Shown: positions 10,746 through 21,393 of the stretch, piece after piece | How positions within the stretch are numbered: the first letter of the stretch is position 1 | Layout of the letters: the number at the start of each line of letters is the position of its first letter | Assembly (NCBI GenBank): GCA_913775175.1 | Contig: CAJYKU010000019.1 | Location: 62,001 to 126,000, forward strand | Direction: 5' to 3' | Length of the DNA stretch: 64,000 nt | Origin: an uncultured Pantoea sp. | GTDB taxonomy: Bacteria > Pseudomonadota > Gammaproteobacteria > Enterobacterales > Enterobacteriaceae | Translations under genes and position numbers: made by a program | The notes under the pieces: generated by a model | Databases searched by the model: none | What the model saw: the letters and a program-made list of their open reading frames with translations, nothing else | Told to the model about the DNA's origin: nothing

Positions 10746-13700
10746 AGTTTTTTGCGCTCTTTATCCATCGGCCGGTCGCCACTATTCTGCTGACGCTGGC
10801 GATCACTCTGGCGGGGCTGCTGGGCTTTCGTCTGCTGCCGGTTGCGCCATTACCGCAGCTGGATTTCCCGGTGATTATGGTCTCCGCCTCACTGCCAGGT
10901 GCCTCGCCCGAAACCATGGCCTCTTCGGTAGCCACCCCGCTGGAGCGCTCACTGGGACGTATTGCCGGGGTCAGCGAAATGACCTCTACCAACTCGCTTG
11001 GCAGCACGCGCATTATTCTGGTGTTTGATTTTGATCGCGATATTAACGGTGCGGCGCGCGATGTGCAGGCAGCTATCAATGCGGCACAGAGCCTGCTGCC
11101 CTCGGGAATGCCGAGCCGTCCCTCCTATCGTAAGGCCAACCCCTCTGATGCGCCGATTATGATTCTGACGGTGACTTCTGACGACTACAATCCTGGTCAG
11201 CTCTACGACTACGCCTCCACGCAGCTGGCACAGAAGCTGTCGCAGATTGAAGGCGTAGGTGACGTGACGGTCGGAGGTAGTTCACTGCCGGCGGTGCGCG
11301 TCGATCTCAATCCGCAGGCGCTGTTTAACCAGGGCGTCTCGCTGGATGCAGTACGCAGCGCCATCAGCAATGCCAACCAGCGCCGGCCACAGGGTGCAAT
11401 TGACGATCGCCAGCAGCGCTGGCAGTTGCGCACCAATGATGAACTGCAGAGCGCCAGCGACTATCAGCCGCTGGTGGTGCACTATAACCAGGGCGCAGCG
11501 GTACGACTGAGCGACGTCGCCAGCGTGCAGGATTCGGTTCAGGATGTGCGTAATGCGGGGATGACCAATGGTAAACCCGCAGTACTGCTGGTGATCCGTA
11601 AATCACCGGACGCCAACATAATCGATACCGTGGATCGCATTCGTGCGGCGCTGCCAGAGCTGCACGATTTTATTCCGGCAGCGATCGATCTGCAGATCGC
11701 CCAGGATCGCTCCCCCACTATCCGCGCCTCGCTGCACGAGGTCGAGCAGTCGCTGGTGATTGCTGTTGTACTGGTGATATTGGTGGTGTTTCTGTTTCTG
11801 CGCGATGCACGCGCTACGCTGATCCCGGCAGCGGCGGTGCCGGTTTCACTGATTGGCACCTTTGCTGCCATGTATCTCTGCGGTTTCAGTCTTAACAATC
11901 TCTCGCTGATGGCGCTGACGATTGCCACCGGCTTTGTGGTGGATGATGCCATAGTGGTTCTGGAGAATATTGCCCGCCATATAGAATCGGGTATGAAGCC
12001 TCTGCAGGCGGCATTAACCGGCGTACGCGAAGTAGGTTTTACGGTGTTGTCGATGAGCCTGTCGCTGATTGCCGTGTTTCTGCCGCTGCTGATGATTGGC
12101 GGCATTATCGGACGCTTTTTTTCAGAGTTTGCCATTACGCTGTCGGTCGCGATCCTGATCTCGCTGTTTATCTCCGTCACTCTGACACCGATGATGTGCG
12201 CTTATCTGCTGCGCCCACAGCCCGCAGAGCCAGCCGCACCCGGGCTCTTTAGCCGCCTGTTACTACGCGTACAGCATCACTATGCCACCTCACTGCGCTG
12301 GGTACTGCAACACGCTATCTGGGTCCTGCTGCTGCTGACAGGTACGGTGGTGATGACTGTCTGGCTGTTTATCTCTATCCCCAAGACCTTTATGCCGGAA
12401 CAGGATACCGGTCGTCTGAGCGGCTTTCTTTCTGCTGATCAGAGCATCTCGTTTCAGGCGATGCGCGGCAAGCTGGAAGATTTTATGAATATTATCAAGG
12501 CCGATCCCGCAGTCGATAATGTCACCGGCTTTACCGGCGGGATGGGCACTAATAGTGGGCTGATGTTTGTGGCGCTGAAACCGCTCTCGGAGCGCAGTGA
12601 GAGTGCTCAGGAGGTTATTGCCCGCTTGCGTACCAAACTGGCGAAAGAGCCAGGCGCCAATCTCTATCTGAATGCTGTGCAGGATATTCGTGTCGGAGGC
12701 CGGGAGTCGAATGCCAGCTACCAGTACAGTCTGCTGTCCGACAATCTGGCAGATCTGCGCGAGTGGGAGCCAAAAATTCGTAAGGCTTTTGCTGCACTGC
12801 CGCAGCTCACTGATGTTAACTCCGACCAGCAGGATAAAGGCAGTGAGATGGCGATTACCTACGATCGCGAAAGCATGGCGCGACTGGGTATTGATGTCTC
12901 AGCAGCCAACGATCTGCTTAACAACGCCTTTGGACAGCGTCAGATCTCAACAATTTATCAGCCGCTGAACCAGTATAAAGTGGTGATGGAGGTTGATCCG
13001 CGCTATACCCAGGATATCAGCGCGCTTGACCAGATGTTTGTTGTAAATAGTGATGGTAAAGCGATTCCACTCAGCGGCTTTGCCCGCTGGCAGCCTGCTA
13101 ATGCGCCGCTCTCGGTGAACCATGAAGGGCTCTCCGCTGCTACCACTATCTCTTTTAACCTGCCTGAAGGGGTCTCACTCTCACAGGCGTCAGCGGCAAT
13201 TGATCGGACCATGACGGCACTGGGTGTGCCCGCCAGCGTGCGCGGCAGTTTTGCGGGTACTGCACAGGTGTTTCAGCAGTCGCAGTCCAGCCAGCTATGG
13301 CTGATGCTGGCTGCTATTGCCGCAGTCTACATTGTGCTGGGTATTCTGTATGAGAGCTATGTGCACCCGCTGACCATTCTCTCTACCCTGCCGTCGGCGG
13401 GAACCGGCGCACTGCTGGCGCTTAAGCTGTTTGATACACCCTTTAGTCTGATTGCACTGATTGGCATACTGCTTCTGATAGGGATCGTGAAAAAGAACGC
13501 CATTATGATGGTGGACTTTGCGCTGGAGGCCGAGCGCACCCAGCAGCTCAGTCCGCGAGAGGCAATTTTTCAGGCGTGTCAGTTACGCTTCCGCCCGATT
13601 CTGATGACCACGCTGGCCGCTCTGTTTGGCGCATTGCCGCTGGTACTCACCAGTGGAGATGGTGCTGAACTGCGTCAGCCGCTGGGGATTACTATTGCTG

Positions 13701-13816
13701 GCGGTCTGGTGGTGAGCCAGCTTCTGACGCTCTATACCACGCCAGTGGTCTATCTGATGATGGATAAACTGCGCCGCCGTAAAGCAGTTTCGCAGCAGCC
13801 AGCCACGCAGCCTTGA
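10742..13816 (+). CDS. mdtC: RND efflux pump subunit MdtC
   Basis: 1,024 residues; partner of MdtB in the heterotrimeric pump. The GTG start sits in the mdtB stop context. It has the same RND plan and keeps the TM4 Asp pair in [16 protein letters not shown]. It is clearly paralogous to MdtB but diverged, as expected for an asymmetric complex in which one subunit type does most of the proton translocation (established for E. coli). The stop is followed at once by a strong hairpin and then mdtD. Confidence 0.97.
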   Translation: MKFFALFIHRPVATILLTLAITLAGLLGFRLLPVAPLPQLDFPVIMVSASLPGASPETMASSVATPLERSLGRIAGVSEMTSTNSLGSTRIILVFDFDRDINGAARDVQAAINAAQSLLPSGMPSRPSYRKANPSDAPIMILTVTSDDYNPGQLYDYASTQLAQKLSQIEGVGDVTVGGSSLPAVRVDLNPQALFNQGVSLDAVRSAISNANQRRPQGAIDDRQQRWQLRTNDELQSASDYQPLVVHYNQGAAVRLSDVASVQDSVQDVRNAGMTNGKPAVLLVIRKSPDANIIDTVDRIRAALPELHDFIPAAIDLQIAQDRSPTIRASLHEVEQSLVIAVVLVILVVFLFLRDARATLIPAAAVPVSLIGTFAAMYLCGFSLNNLSLMALTIATGFVVDDAIVVLENIARHIESGMKPLQAALTGVREVGFTVLSMSLSLIAVFLPLLMIGGIIGRFFSEFAITLSVAILISLFISVTLTPMMCAYLLRPQPAEPAAPGLFSRLLLRVQHHYATSLRWVLQHAIWVLLLLTGTVVMTVWLFISIPKTFMPEQDTGRLSGFLSADQSISFQAMRGKLEDFMNIIKADPAVDNVTGFTGGMGTNSGLMFVALKPLSERSESAQEVIARLRTKLAKEPGANLYLNAVQDIRVGGRESNASYQYSLLSDNLADLREWEPKIRKAFAALPQLTDVNSDQQDKGSEMAITYDRESMARLGIDVSAANDLLNNAFGQRQISTIYQPLNQYKVVMEVDPRYTQDISALDQMFVVNSDGKAIPLSGFARWQPANAPLSVNHEGLSAATTISFNLPEGVSLSQASAAIDRTMTALGVPASVRGSFAGTAQVFQQSQSSQLWLMLAAIAAVYIVLGILYESYVHPLTILSTLPSAGTGALLALKLFDTPFSLIALIGILLLIGIVKKNAIMMVDFALEAERTQQLSPREAIFQACQLRFRPILMTTLAALFGALPLVLTSGDGAELRQPLGITIAGGLVVSQLLTLYTTPVVYLMMDKLRRRKAVSQQPATQP

Positions 13817-13820
13817 CAGC

Positions 13821-13844
13821 GCCCCTGCCTATCCCGGCAGGGGC
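13821..13844 (+). other. Intra-operon hairpin between mdtC and mdtD
   Basis: GCCCCTGCC and GGCAGGGGC form a perfect 9-bp stem with a six-base loop, 5 bp after the mdtC stop and 32 bp before the chosen mdtD start. No T-run follows, so it is more likely an mRNA-stabilising or attenuating structure than a full terminator. It also argues against the ATG at 13813 as the mdtD start. Confidence 0.55.
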
Positions 13845-13875
13845 AATTGCGACCCAACGCAGCGAGGAAGATAAG

Positions 13876-15273
13876 ATGAACAAACCGGCTACCACAGTGC
13901 GCTGGCAGCTATGGATTGTAGCCTTTGGCTTCTTTATGCAGACGCTGGATACCACTATTGTCAATACGGCTTTACCCGCTATGGCACGGGATCTGGGTGT
14001 CAGCCCGCTGCATATGCACGCTGTGATTGTCTCTTACGTACTGACTGTTGCGGTGATGCTGCCGCTAAGCGGCTGGCTGGCGGATCGCATTGGCGTACGT
14101 AATATCTTTTTTGCGGCCATTGTGCTGTTTAGCGCCGGCTCGCTATTTTGCGCGCTCTCCGCCACGCTGAATCAACTGGTGCTGGCACGTGTGGTGCAGG
14201 GTATCGGTGGCGCCATGATGGTGCCGGTCGGGCGGCTGACGGTAATGAAAATTGTACCGCGCGAGCAATATATGGCTGCCATGACATTTGTCACCCTGCC
14301 GGGACAGATTGGCCCACTGCTGGGGCCGGCGCTGGGCGGCGTTCTGGTAGAGTATGCCAGCTGGCACTGGATCTTTTTGATTAATATTCCGGTAGGTATG
14401 ATTGGTGCAATCGCGACCCTGATGCTAATGCCAAACTACACCATGCTGACACGGCGTTTTGACTTTGCTGGCTTTCTCCTGCTGGCGGCAGGTATGGCTG
14501 CACTGACGCTGGCGCTGGATGGTGGCCGCAGCGGCGCGCTGCTATCAGGCATGCTGCTCCTGGCTGGCGTGCTGTCACTGCTGTTCTATCTGATCCATGC
14601 GCGGCGTAACGATCGCGCCTTGTTTAGCCTGCGGCTGTTTAGCCATCATCTCTACTCAATCGGACTGCTGGGCAGCTTTATCGGGCGGATTGGCAGCGGT
14701 ATGCTGCCCTTTATGACACCACTGTTTTTACAGGTGGGGCTGGGCTTTACCCCCTTTCATGCCGGGCTGATGATGATCCCGATGGTGCTGGGCAATATGG
14801 GCATAAAACGTGTGGTGGTACGCATTGTCAACCTGGCGGGCTATCGTCGCGTGCTCACTGGCAGCACGCTGGCACTGGCGCTGGTTGTGGCGCTGTTTGC
14901 TGCTATTGCGCTACAGGGCTGGATCTGGCTGCTGCCGGTGGTACTGCTGCTGCTTGGCATGGTCAACGCTATCCGCTTTTCCGCCATGAATACGCTGACG
15001 CTGAAAGATTTGCCAGACGATCTCGCCTCCAGTGGCAACAGCCTGCTGTCGATGATTATGCAGCTCTCTATGAGCATCGGCGTCACCGTGGCTGGTCTGC
15101 TGCTGGGCGCATTTGGCCAGCAGGCAGTTGCAGGGAGTGCTGTGGCTCAACAGGCATTTGCCTGGACCTGGCTGTGCATGGTGGTCATTATTGCCCTGCC
15201 CGCGCTGATATTCTGGCACGTGCCGCCAGATCTCAGTAAAAATACCGACATCAGACGCAGGAGAAAAATGTGA
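13876..15273 (+). CDS. mdtD: MFS transporter MdtD
   Basis: 465-residue major facilitator of the DHA2 (14-helix) drug-proton antiporter type. The N-terminal [20 protein letters not shown] aligns with E. coli MdtD. Motif A appears as [10 protein letters not shown] and motif C-like glycine-rich helices follow. I start at 13876 because GAGGAAG precedes it and the homologous N-terminus begins there; an in-frame ATG at 13813 overlaps mdtC but would translate through the hairpin. MdtD is the fourth gene of the operon although it is not part of the RND complex. Its stop overlaps the baeS start. Confidence 0.93.
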   Translation: MNKPATTVRWQLWIVAFGFFMQTLDTTIVNTALPAMARDLGVSPLHMHAVIVSYVLTVAVMLPLSGWLADRIGVRNIFFAAIVLFSAGSLFCALSATLNQLVLARVVQGIGGAMMVPVGRLTVMKIVPREQYMAAMTFVTLPGQIGPLLGPALGGVLVEYASWHWIFLINIPVGMIGAIATLMLMPNYTMLTRRFDFAGFLLLAAGMAALTLALDGGRSGALLSGMLLLAGVLSLLFYLIHARRNDRALFSLRLFSHHLYSIGLLGSFIGRIGSGMLPFMTPLFLQVGLGFTPFHAGLMMIPMVLGNMGIKRVVVRIVNLAGYRRVLTGSTLALALVVALFAAIALQGWIWLLPVVLLLLGMVNAIRFSAMNTLTLKDLPDDLASSGNSLLSMIMQLSMSIGVTVAGLLLGAFGQQAVAGSAVAQQAFAWTWLCMVVIIALPALIFWHVPPDLSKNTDIRRRRKM

Positions 15274-16655
15274 TTACGCGCCTGAGGCCCGGCATCGGGG
15301 CCAAACTCTTTATGGCTATTTTTGGCACCTGTATGCTGGTGATTATTACAATGCACTGGGGGGTGCGGCTCAGTTTTGAGCATGGTTTTGTTGATTACAT
15401 TAAAAAAGGCAATGAGCAGCGGCTGACGCTGCTAAGCGATGCGCTGGCAGATCAGTATGAGCAGCATGGCAGCTGGGATTTTCTGCGTCGTAACGATCGG
15501 CTGATTTTTACTATCCTGCGCTCGCTGGAGCAGAATCCAGGTAGCAATAATCAGCTGCCGCCGCACGGCTGGCGCACCCAGTTCTGGATCCTTGACCAGC
15601 AATATAACGTGTTATCGGGACCGCGCGCACCTGTTCCGCCTCGCGGCACGCGGCATAATATCACTATCAGCAATGGCAAAATTGTTGGCTGGGTTATCGC
15701 TTCTCCGGCCGAGAATCTGACGCGCAGTACGGATATTAATTTTGATCGTCAGCAGCGGCAGACCAACTGGATGATCGTTACGCTCTCCACGCTGCTGGCG
15801 GCACTGGTAACCTGGCTTCTGGCGCGCGGACTGCTGGCTCCTGTTAAGCGGCTGGTCGAGGGGACGCATGAGCTGGCAGCGGGAAAATTTTCCACCCGGG
15901 TAGAGGTGGACAGCGGTGATGAGATTGGTCAGCTGGCGCGCGACTTCAACCAGCTGGCACAGTCGCTGGAGAAAAATGAGAGTAATCGTCGCGCATTTAT
16001 GGCGGATATTTCGCATGAGCTGCGCACCCCGCTGGCGATACTGCGTGGTGAATTAGAGGCGATACAGGATGGCGTGCGTCATGTTACACCCGAGGCGATA
16101 AGTTCGCTGCAGAGTGAAGTCGTGGTGCTGACCAAGCTGGTAGATGACCTGCATCAGCTTTCGCTTTCAGATGCGGGTGCACTTGCCTATCGTAAACAGC
16201 CACTGGATCTGGTCAACCTGCTTGAAGTCGTGGCTGGCAGCTTCGCTGAACGTTATCGCACCCATCAGCTGCAGCTGCAACTGCAACTTCCGGCTCAGGC
16301 CAGCAGCTTTGGCGATCCCGATCGGCTAATGCAGCTGTTTACCAACCTGCTGGAAAATAGCCTGCGCTATACCGATGCCGGGGGAGAGGTAGAGGTCAGT
16401 ATGGCGCTTAGCCACGATCAGTGGCAGCTCAGAATTGATGATAGCGCTCCCGGTGTAGCAGCCGGGCAACGGGCACAGCTTTTTGAGCGCTTTTTTCGCG
16501 CCGAAAATTCCCGTAATCGTGCCAGCGGCGGCTCCGGACTGGGGCTGGCGATCTGCAAAAACATTGTTGAGGCGCATGGTGGCACCATATCTGCAGAGCA
16601 CTCTGATTTAGGTGGCGTGCAAATCAGGCTAAACTTGCCCTATGTTCCCCAGTAG
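15270..16655 (+). CDS. baeS: Sensor histidine kinase BaeS
   Basis: 461-residue envelope-stress sensor kinase that phosphorylates BaeR. TM1 spans about 13-31, followed by a periplasmic sensor of about 135 residues, TM2 about 167-187, and a HAMP segment. The dimerisation box [10 protein letters not shown] carries the phospho-acceptor His249. The ATPase N-box ([10 protein letters not shown]) and G-box (GSGLGLAIC) are intact. The GTG start overlaps the mdtD stop and has CAGGAG upstream. Being encoded in its own target operon implies positive feedback. Confidence 0.95.
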   Translation: MITRLRPGIGAKLFMAIFGTCMLVIITMHWGVRLSFEHGFVDYIKKGNEQRLTLLSDALADQYEQHGSWDFLRRNDRLIFTILRSLEQNPGSNNQLPPHGWRTQFWILDQQYNVLSGPRAPVPPRGTRHNITISNGKIVGWVIASPAENLTRSTDINFDRQQRQTNWMIVTLSTLLAALVTWLLARGLLAPVKRLVEGTHELAAGKFSTRVEVDSGDEIGQLARDFNQLAQSLEKNESNRRAFMADISHELRTPLAILRGELEAIQDGVRHVTPEAISSLQSEVVVLTKLVDDLHQLSLSDAGALAYRKQPLDLVNLLEVVAGSFAERYRTHQLQLQLQLPAQASSFGDPDRLMQLFTNLLENSLRYTDAGGEVEVSMALSHDQWQLRIDDSAPGVAAGQRAQLFERFFRAENSRNRASGGSGLGLAICKNIVEAHGGTISAEHSDLGGVQIRLNLPYVPQ

Positions 16656-16664
16656 AAAGCCGGT

Positions 16665-17372
16665 ATGAGCACGGAAAACAGCGATCCACTAATTCTTATT
16701 GTTGAAGATGAACCTAAACTGGCGCAGCTGATGATCGATTATCTGCAGGCGTCAAACTATCGCACGCACCATATCGCCAGCGGTGATGATGTGCTGCCCT
16801 GGCTGGAGCATACGACTCCGGCCCTGATGCTGCTCGATTTAATGCTGCCAGGCCGTGATGGCATGACGTTGTGTCGCGAGATACGCCGCCATTCCGAGCT
16901 GCCAATAATAATGGTTACCGCCCGTACTGAAGAGATTGATCGCTTGCTGGGACTGGAGATTGGGGCAGATGACTATATCTGCAAACCCTTTAGTCCGCGT
17001 GAAGTGGTGGCGCGGGTAAAAACCATCCTGCGGCGCGTACGATACTCACCACAGGAGGCGCAACACGCCTCGCTGCTACAGATTGATGAGAGCCGTTTTC
17101 AGGCCAGCTGGCGTAGTGCCGCGCTGGAGCTTACGCCAGCGGAGTTTCGGCTGTTAAAAACGCTGTCGCTGGAGCCGGGCAAGGTCTTTTCCCGCGAGCA
17201 GCTGCTGAATCAGCTCTACGATGACTATCGTGTCGTCACTGACCGCACCATCGACAGCCATATCAAAAACCTGCGGCGAAAACTGGAAGCGCTGGATGCC
17301 GATCAGCCGTTTATCCGTGCGGTGTATGGCATTGGTTATCGCTGGGAAGCGGATGTGTGCCATCTGATCTAG
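16665..17372 (+). CDS. baeR: Response regulator BaeR
   Basis: 235-residue OmpR/PhoB-family activator. The receiver domain has the acidic pocket (VEDEPK), phospho-acceptor Asp58 (LLDLMLPG) and Lys107 (CKPF). The C-terminal winged helix contains [12 protein letters not shown] and ends [11 protein letters not shown], the usual recognition region. In E. coli BaeR activates mdtABCD, acrD and spy in response to indole, tannin and other envelope stress. It is the last gene of the operon, 9 bp after baeS. Confidence 0.95.
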   Translation: MSTENSDPLILIVEDEPKLAQLMIDYLQASNYRTHHIASGDDVLPWLEHTTPALMLLDLMLPGRDGMTLCREIRRHSELPIIMVTARTEEIDRLLGLEIGADDYICKPFSPREVVARVKTILRRVRYSPQEAQHASLLQIDESRFQASWRSAALELTPAEFRLLKTLSLEPGKVFSREQLLNQLYDDYRVVTDRTIDSHIKNLRRKLEALDADQPFIRAVYGIGYRWEADVCHLI

Positions 17373-17381
17373 CGGGAAAGG

Positions 17382-17423
17382 TTGATCCTGATCAATTAAC
17401 TTCATACACGCCCTGCCTACAAT
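17382..17423 (+). promoter_or_regulatory. FNR-type site and class II promoter for trhP
   Basis: TTGATCCTGATCAA at 17382-17395 is a perfect FNR consensus palindrome (TTGAT-N4-ATCAA), centred at 17388.5. A -10 hexamer TACAAT lies at 17418-17423. A start about seven bases further on (near 17430) places the site at -41.5, the class II activator position. There is no good -35, as expected for an activator-dependent promoter. The match and spacing are seen; FNR binding is inferred. Confidence 0.7.
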
Positions 17424-17443
17424 CACCCACCTGCTTTTTGCCG

Positions 17444-17485
17444 GGCCGCTTCATGCGGCCTCTGCACCAGCCATCCACGATGGCT
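17444..17485 (+). other. Two consecutive hairpins in trhP leader
   Basis: GGCCGC-TTCAT-GCGGCC (17444-17460) and AGCCAT-CCACG-ATGGCT (17469-17485) are both perfect 6-bp stems with five-base loops. They lie in the predicted 5' leader of trhP. The first could instead end baeR transcription, but neither is followed by a T-run. Confidence 0.5.
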
Positions 17486-17513
17486 GACTGACCTGATATC
17501 AGTGAGTTTTCCC

Positions 17514-18896
17514 ATGTTTAAACCTGAACTTCTTTCGCCAGCGGGTACGCTGAAAAATATGCGTTACGCCTTTGCCTATGGTGCCGATGCCGTCTATGCC
17601 GGTCAGCCGCGCTACAGCCTGCGGGTACGCAACAATGAATTCACCCATGATAATCTGGCGCTGGGTATCAGTGAGGCGCATCAGCTCGGTAAAAAGTTTT
17701 ATGTGGTAGTGAATATTGCGCCACATAACGCCAAGCTGAAAACGTTTATTCGTGACCTCGCACCAGTGGTGGCAATGCAGCCAGACGCGCTTATCATGTC
17801 CGATCCTGGTCTGATTATGCTGGTACGTGACGCCTTTCCTGCGATGCCGATTCATCTCTCGGTGCAGGCCAATGCGGTTAACTGGGCCACAGTAAAGTTC
17901 TGGCAGCAGATGGGGTTAACACGTGTGATTTTGTCGCGTGAACTGTCACTGGAGGAGATTGCGGAGATCCGTCAGCAGGTGCCAGAGATGGAGCTGGAGA
18001 TTTTTGTGCATGGTGCGCTCTGTATGGCTTATTCCGGTCGCTGCCTGCTATCTGGCTATCTTAATAAACGCGATCCAAACCAGGGAACCTGTACCAACGC
18101 CTGTCGCTGGAAATATAGCGTCACCGAAGGCCAGCAGGATGATACAGGGAATATAACCGGGATCCATCAGCCGGTTCAGTCGCCGACACCCACGCTCGGC
18201 AGTGGCGCCCCTACCGATCGGCTGTTTCTGCTGGAAGAGAAAATGAAACCCGGTGAAGTAATGAGTGCATTCGAAGATGAGCACGGCACCTACATTATGA
18301 ACTCTAAAGATTTACGGGCGGTGGCGCATGTCGGGCAGCTGAGTCAGATGGGCATCCATTCACTGAAGATTGAGGGCCGGACAAAATCCCACTACTACTG
18401 CGCGCGTACTGCTCAGGTTTACCGACGCGCAATTGACGATGCTGTAGCCGGCAAACCCTTTGATACCACGCTGCTGACAACGCTGGAGGGACTTGCACAT
18501 CGTGGCTATACCGAAGGTTTTTTGCGCCGTCATACACACGACAGCTACCAGAACTACGAGCAGGGATCCTCGCTCTCTGACCGCCAGCAATTTGTCGGCG
18601 AGTTTACCGGCGAGCGGCGCGACGGCTGGGCGCAGGTTGCGGTGAAAAACCGGTTTATGCTCGGTGATATGCTGGAGATTATGACGCCGCAGGGCAACCT
18701 GAACTGTCGGCTCGACGCACTGCAAAACAGTCGTGGTGAGGCGATAACAGTCGCCCCGGGTGATGGCCATCGCGTCTGGGTCCCGCTGCCAGAGCATACA
18801 GAGCTTGCTTTTGCGCTGCTGCTGCGCCACGTAAGCGACGAGCAGAGCCGCGGCGATCCACAGGAAAAAACCGCACAAAATGAAAAAAAACGGTGA
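17514..18896 (+). CDS. trhP: Prephenate-dependent tRNA uridine(34) hydroxylase TrhP
   Basis: 460-residue member of the peptidase U32 family (formerly YegQ). Together with TrhO it makes 5-hydroxyuridine at tRNA wobble position 34. TrhP uses prephenate and does not need oxygen, whereas TrhO is oxygen-dependent (known from E. coli). The MFKPELLSPAGTLKN start at 17514 matches the family; an in-frame GTG at 17502 adds four residues. The Cys-rich core (GALCMAYSGRCLLSGYL, then GTCTNACRW) can carry the Fe-S cluster typical of U32 RNA hydroxylases. The FNR-type promoter upstream fits an anaerobic role. CyaR follows 52 bp downstream. Confidence 0.95.
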   Translation: MFKPELLSPAGTLKNMRYAFAYGADAVYAGQPRYSLRVRNNEFTHDNLALGISEAHQLGKKFYVVVNIAPHNAKLKTFIRDLAPVVAMQPDALIMSDPGLIMLVRDAFPAMPIHLSVQANAVNWATVKFWQQMGLTRVILSRELSLEEIAEIRQQVPEMELEIFVHGALCMAYSGRCLLSGYLNKRDPNQGTCTNACRWKYSVTEGQQDDTGNITGIHQPVQSPTPTLGSGAPTDRLFLLEEKMKPGEVMSAFEDEHGTYIMNSKDLRAVAHVGQLSQMGIHSLKIEGRTKSHYYCARTAQVYRRAIDDAVAGKPFDTTLLTTLEGLAHRGYTEGFLRRHTHDSYQNYEQGSSLSDRQQFVGEFTGERRDGWAQVAVKNRFMLGDMLEIMTPQGNLNCRLDALQNSRGEAITVAPGDGHRVWVPLPEHTELAFALLLRHVSDEQSRGDPQEKTAQNEKKR

Positions 18897-18898
18897 AG

Positions 18899-18941
18899 TT
18901 AGAACAGGATCACAGACGTTTACTACACTGATCTTTAGAAT
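18899..18941 (+). promoter_or_regulatory. CRP-type site and -10 of cyaR
   Basis: TTAGA-N6-TCACA at 18899-18914 matches 8 of 10 bases of the CRP consensus TGTGA-N6-TCACA. A -10 hexamer TAGAAT lies at 18936-18941. The inferred RNA start at 18949 places the CRP centre at about -42, as for the CRP-activated E. coli cyaR promoter. Confidence 0.6.
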
Positions 18942-18948
18942 CGCCCCT

Positions 18949-19034
18949 GCTGCTAACGAGTAACAATATTCAGCATGCAGGTTCAGGAACCACCTCATTT
19001 ACCCGCCCGGCTCCCCCGCGCGGGTTTTCTTTTT
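18949..19034 (+). ncRNA. cyaR: Hfq-type small RNA CyaR
   Basis: Homologue of E. coli CyaR (RyeE), encoded as usual between trhP and yegS. The diagnostic core CAGGAACCACCTC at 18984-18996 is conserved. The RNA probably begins with GCTG at 18949, as in E. coli, and is about 85 nt long (E. coli 87). It ends in a Rho-independent terminator: ACCCGC/GCGGGT with CGG/CCG inside, then TTTTCTTTTT. In E. coli CyaR is CRP-activated and represses ompX, luxS, nadE and yqaE by pairing through the conserved core. The stretch has no stop in the frame of yegS, so automatic callers may wrongly extend yegS through it. Confidence 0.85.
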
Positions 19035-19109
19035 CAGCTCCCGCCGATAAAGTTTCCACCGCAGCTATGCTATAACCACACACCTGTCTTATGTTTCAAG
19101 GAACTGAAG

Positions 19110-20009
19110 ATGCATACTACACCGCTCACGCTACTGATCCTGAACGGGAAAGGCGCTGGCAATGAAGATCTGCGTAACGCGGTTAACACGCTGCGCGATG
19201 AAGGTTTTAATCTGGCGGTCCGTGTCACCTGGGAAAAGGGTGATGGCGAACGCTATGTGCAGGAAGCGGTCGATCTGCAGGCAGAGACGGTCATTGCCGG
19301 CGGTGGTGATGGCACTATCAATGAAGTTGCGACGGCGCTGGCAGCTCTGCCCCACTCTTCACGTCCGATTCTGGGATTCCTGCCGCTTGGCACCGCTAAT
19401 GACTTCGCCACCAGTGCAGGTATTCCACAGGAGATGGAGCCAGCGCTGCGTCTCGCTTTATGCGGAAAAGCCACGGCTATCGATCTGGCACGGGTTAACG
19501 GCAACCGCTACTTTATCAATATGGCCACCGGCGGTTTTGGGACGCGCATCACCACGGAAACGCCCGAGAAACTTAAATCCGCGCTGGGCGGCGTCTCCTA
19601 TTTTCTGCATGGATTAATGCGGGTTGATGCGTTAAAACCTGACAGCTGCGAAATCAGCGGGCCGGACTTTGACTGGCAGGGTGACGCGCTGGTGATCGGC
19701 ATTGGTAATGGTCAGCAGGCGGGTGGCGGACAGCGTCTCTGCCCCGATGCGCTAATCAACGATGGCAAGCTTAATCTCAGCATTGTCACAGCCCAGGAGC
19801 TGCTGCCTACGCTGCTGCATTCGCTGACGCGTGATGATAACAACCCGAATATTGTCTCTGCCCGGCTTGATTCGCTGACTATCCGCTCACCCCATGAGAT
19901 GACATTTAATCTTGATGGTGAACCGTTAAGCGGTAGTGAGTTTACTATTGATATATTGCCTGGCGCACTGCGTTGCCGCCTGCCGCCACAGTGTGCACTG
20001 CTGGCCTGA
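19110..20009 (+). CDS. yegS: Lipid kinase YegS
   Basis: 299 residues, the same length as E. coli YegS. It is a soluble diacylglycerol-kinase-family enzyme shown to phosphorylate phosphatidylglycerol in vitro. The nucleotide-binding loop [10 protein letters not shown] (residues 64-73) and [10 protein letters not shown] follow the family pattern. The start at 19110 has AAGGAAC upstream and matches the known N-terminus. An upstream TTG-type extension to 18975 runs through the CyaR small RNA and should be discarded. Confidence 0.94.
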   Translation: MHTTPLTLLILNGKGAGNEDLRNAVNTLRDEGFNLAVRVTWEKGDGERYVQEAVDLQAETVIAGGGDGTINEVATALAALPHSSRPILGFLPLGTANDFATSAGIPQEMEPALRLALCGKATAIDLARVNGNRYFINMATGGFGTRITTETPEKLKSALGGVSYFLHGLMRVDALKPDSCEISGPDFDWQGDALVIGIGNGQQAGGGQRLCPDALINDGKLNLSIVTAQELLPTLLHSLTRDDNNPNIVSARLDSLTIRSPHEMTFNLDGEPLSGSEFTIDILPGALRCRLPPQCALLA

Positions 20010-20016
20010 TTAGCGT

Positions 20017-20048
20017 CAGGCAGAGCCGCGTAAATGCGGCTCTGCCTG
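20017..20048. terminator. Strong hairpin between convergent yegS and oxidoreductase
   Basis: CAGGCAGAGCCGC and GCGGCTCTGCCTG form a perfect 13-bp stem with a six-base loop between two convergent genes. It probably ends both transcripts, although no T-run is present on either strand. Its stem shares GCAGAGCCG with the hairpin after maeA (33817-33847). Confidence 0.6.
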
Positions 20049-20053
20049 CGCGG

Positions 20054-21175
20054 CTACACCTTTATCCAGCGTCTTTCCTCTGCAGAGAGCGCCACCGCCT
20101 CCAGTACTTTTTGTACCTGTAATCCTTCCGCAAAATCTGGCCACAGACGGTCGCCAGCGGCGATGCCGTTTATCAGGTCACGAATTTCCACGGTTTTTTG
20201 ATCGTTAAAGCCGAAGCCATGGCCAGCAGAGACACAAAAACTGGCGTAATCAGGATGCGCCGGGCCGATAAGCAGCGTTTTAAATCCCTGCCTGCCCGCC
20301 GGTTCATCATGCAGATAGAGCTCCAGCTCTGCCATGCGCTCCTGAGTGTAGCGCAGTGTACCTTTAGTACCACTGATCACATAGCTCAGCCCCATCTTAC
20401 TGCCACAGGCGATACGCGAGGTTTCAATGACGCCATGCGCTCCGCTCTTAAAACGCAGAAGCGCACTGGCCTGATCCTCATTTTCCACTGGCAGCAAACG
20501 TTCTGGCGCTTTTGGATCAGGGCGCTGTGTAATCACTGTCAGCATATCGCCGCTCACCTCATCAATATCGCCCACCAGATAGTGCGCCATATTAACGATA
20601 TGCGCTGCCAGATCGCCGAGTGCACCGAGTCCCGCCAGCGCTTTCTGACAGTGCCAGTCCAGCGGCGTCTGCGGGCTGGCCAGATAATCTTCATTGTGTG
20701 TGCCATAAAAGTGCACCACCTCGCCAATCTCACCCCGTGCGATAATCTCCCGCGCCAGCTGACTGGCGGGATTTTTCATATAGTTAAATCCCACCAGCGT
20801 TTTGACTCCTGCCCGCTGCGCAGCCTCTGCCATTTCTGCTGCATCGGCAACAGAGAGCGACAACGGTTTTTCTGAATAGACATGCTTGCCGTGGTGAATC
20901 GCTGCCAGTGCTATCTCTTTATGTAGAAAATTTGGCGCACAGATATCAACCACGTCGATCTGCGGATCGCTGACCAGTTCGCGCCAGTCGCCAGTGGAAC
21001 GGGCAAAGCCAAATGTTGCCGCCTGTTTTGCGGCCAGCGCCGGGTTAACCTCAGCCAGCATCTCCCGGACAACCTCACCTTTTAAGGCAAACACGACCGG
21101 CGCCTGTGCATAAGCAATTGCATGACAACGTCCGATATAACCACTGCCAATCATACCGATTCTGACTCTGTTCAT
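20054..21175 (-). CDS. Gfo/Idh/MocA-family dehydrogenase
   Basis: 373-residue NAD(P)-dependent sugar or polyol dehydrogenase. The N-terminal Rossmann motif GMIGSGYIGRCHA is followed by the EKP motif (YSEKPLS) that holds the catalytic Lys. The C-terminal half has the alpha/beta substrate domain, including GALGDLAAHIVNM with the conserved Asp and His. Inositol 2-dehydrogenase-like and glucose-fructose oxidoreductase-like enzymes share this plan; the substrate is unknown. It stands alone, convergent with yegS and divergent from tRNA-Asn, and is not part of the E. coli order, so it may be an insertion at the tRNA locus. Confidence 0.88.
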   Translation of the reverse strand: MNRVRIGMIGSGYIGRCHAIAYAQAPVVFALKGEVVREMLAEVNPALAAKQAATFGFARSTGDWRELVSDPQIDVVDICAPNFLHKEIALAAIHHGKHVYSEKPLSLSVADAAEMAEAAQRAGVKTLVGFNYMKNPASQLAREIIARGEIGEVVHFYGTHNEDYLASPQTPLDWHCQKALAGLGALGDLAAHIVNMAHYLVGDIDEVSGDMLTVITQRPDPKAPERLLPVENEDQASALLRFKSGAHGVIETSRIACGSKMGLSYVISGTKGTLRYTQERMAELELYLHDEPAGRQGFKTLLIGPAHPDYASFCVSAGHGFGFNDQKTVEIRDLINGIAAGDRLWPDFAEGLQVQKVLEAVALSAEERRWIKV

Positions 21176-21393
21176 TCTGTACCTGAGGAGTAGTGGAAGG
21201 TGATATTTCGGAATATATGTTTCGTTTTATCGCCCGGCAACGGCAAAATGAAACATCTGTGATCATCAGAGTGAAGTACGCCGCAGAAACAACATTTAGC
21301 CGTGCTGTTTTGCATTGGTTTATTGATCGCACTCACACTTAACGGCGCAGTGCTGCTTTATTCAGCAGTCAGAAAAAATAATGCAAAAGGGCT

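Noticed and set aside
18975..19109. 45-codon N-terminal extension of yegS
   Set aside because: It overlaps the CyaR core and terminator; the conserved YegS N-terminus and ribosome site are at 19110.
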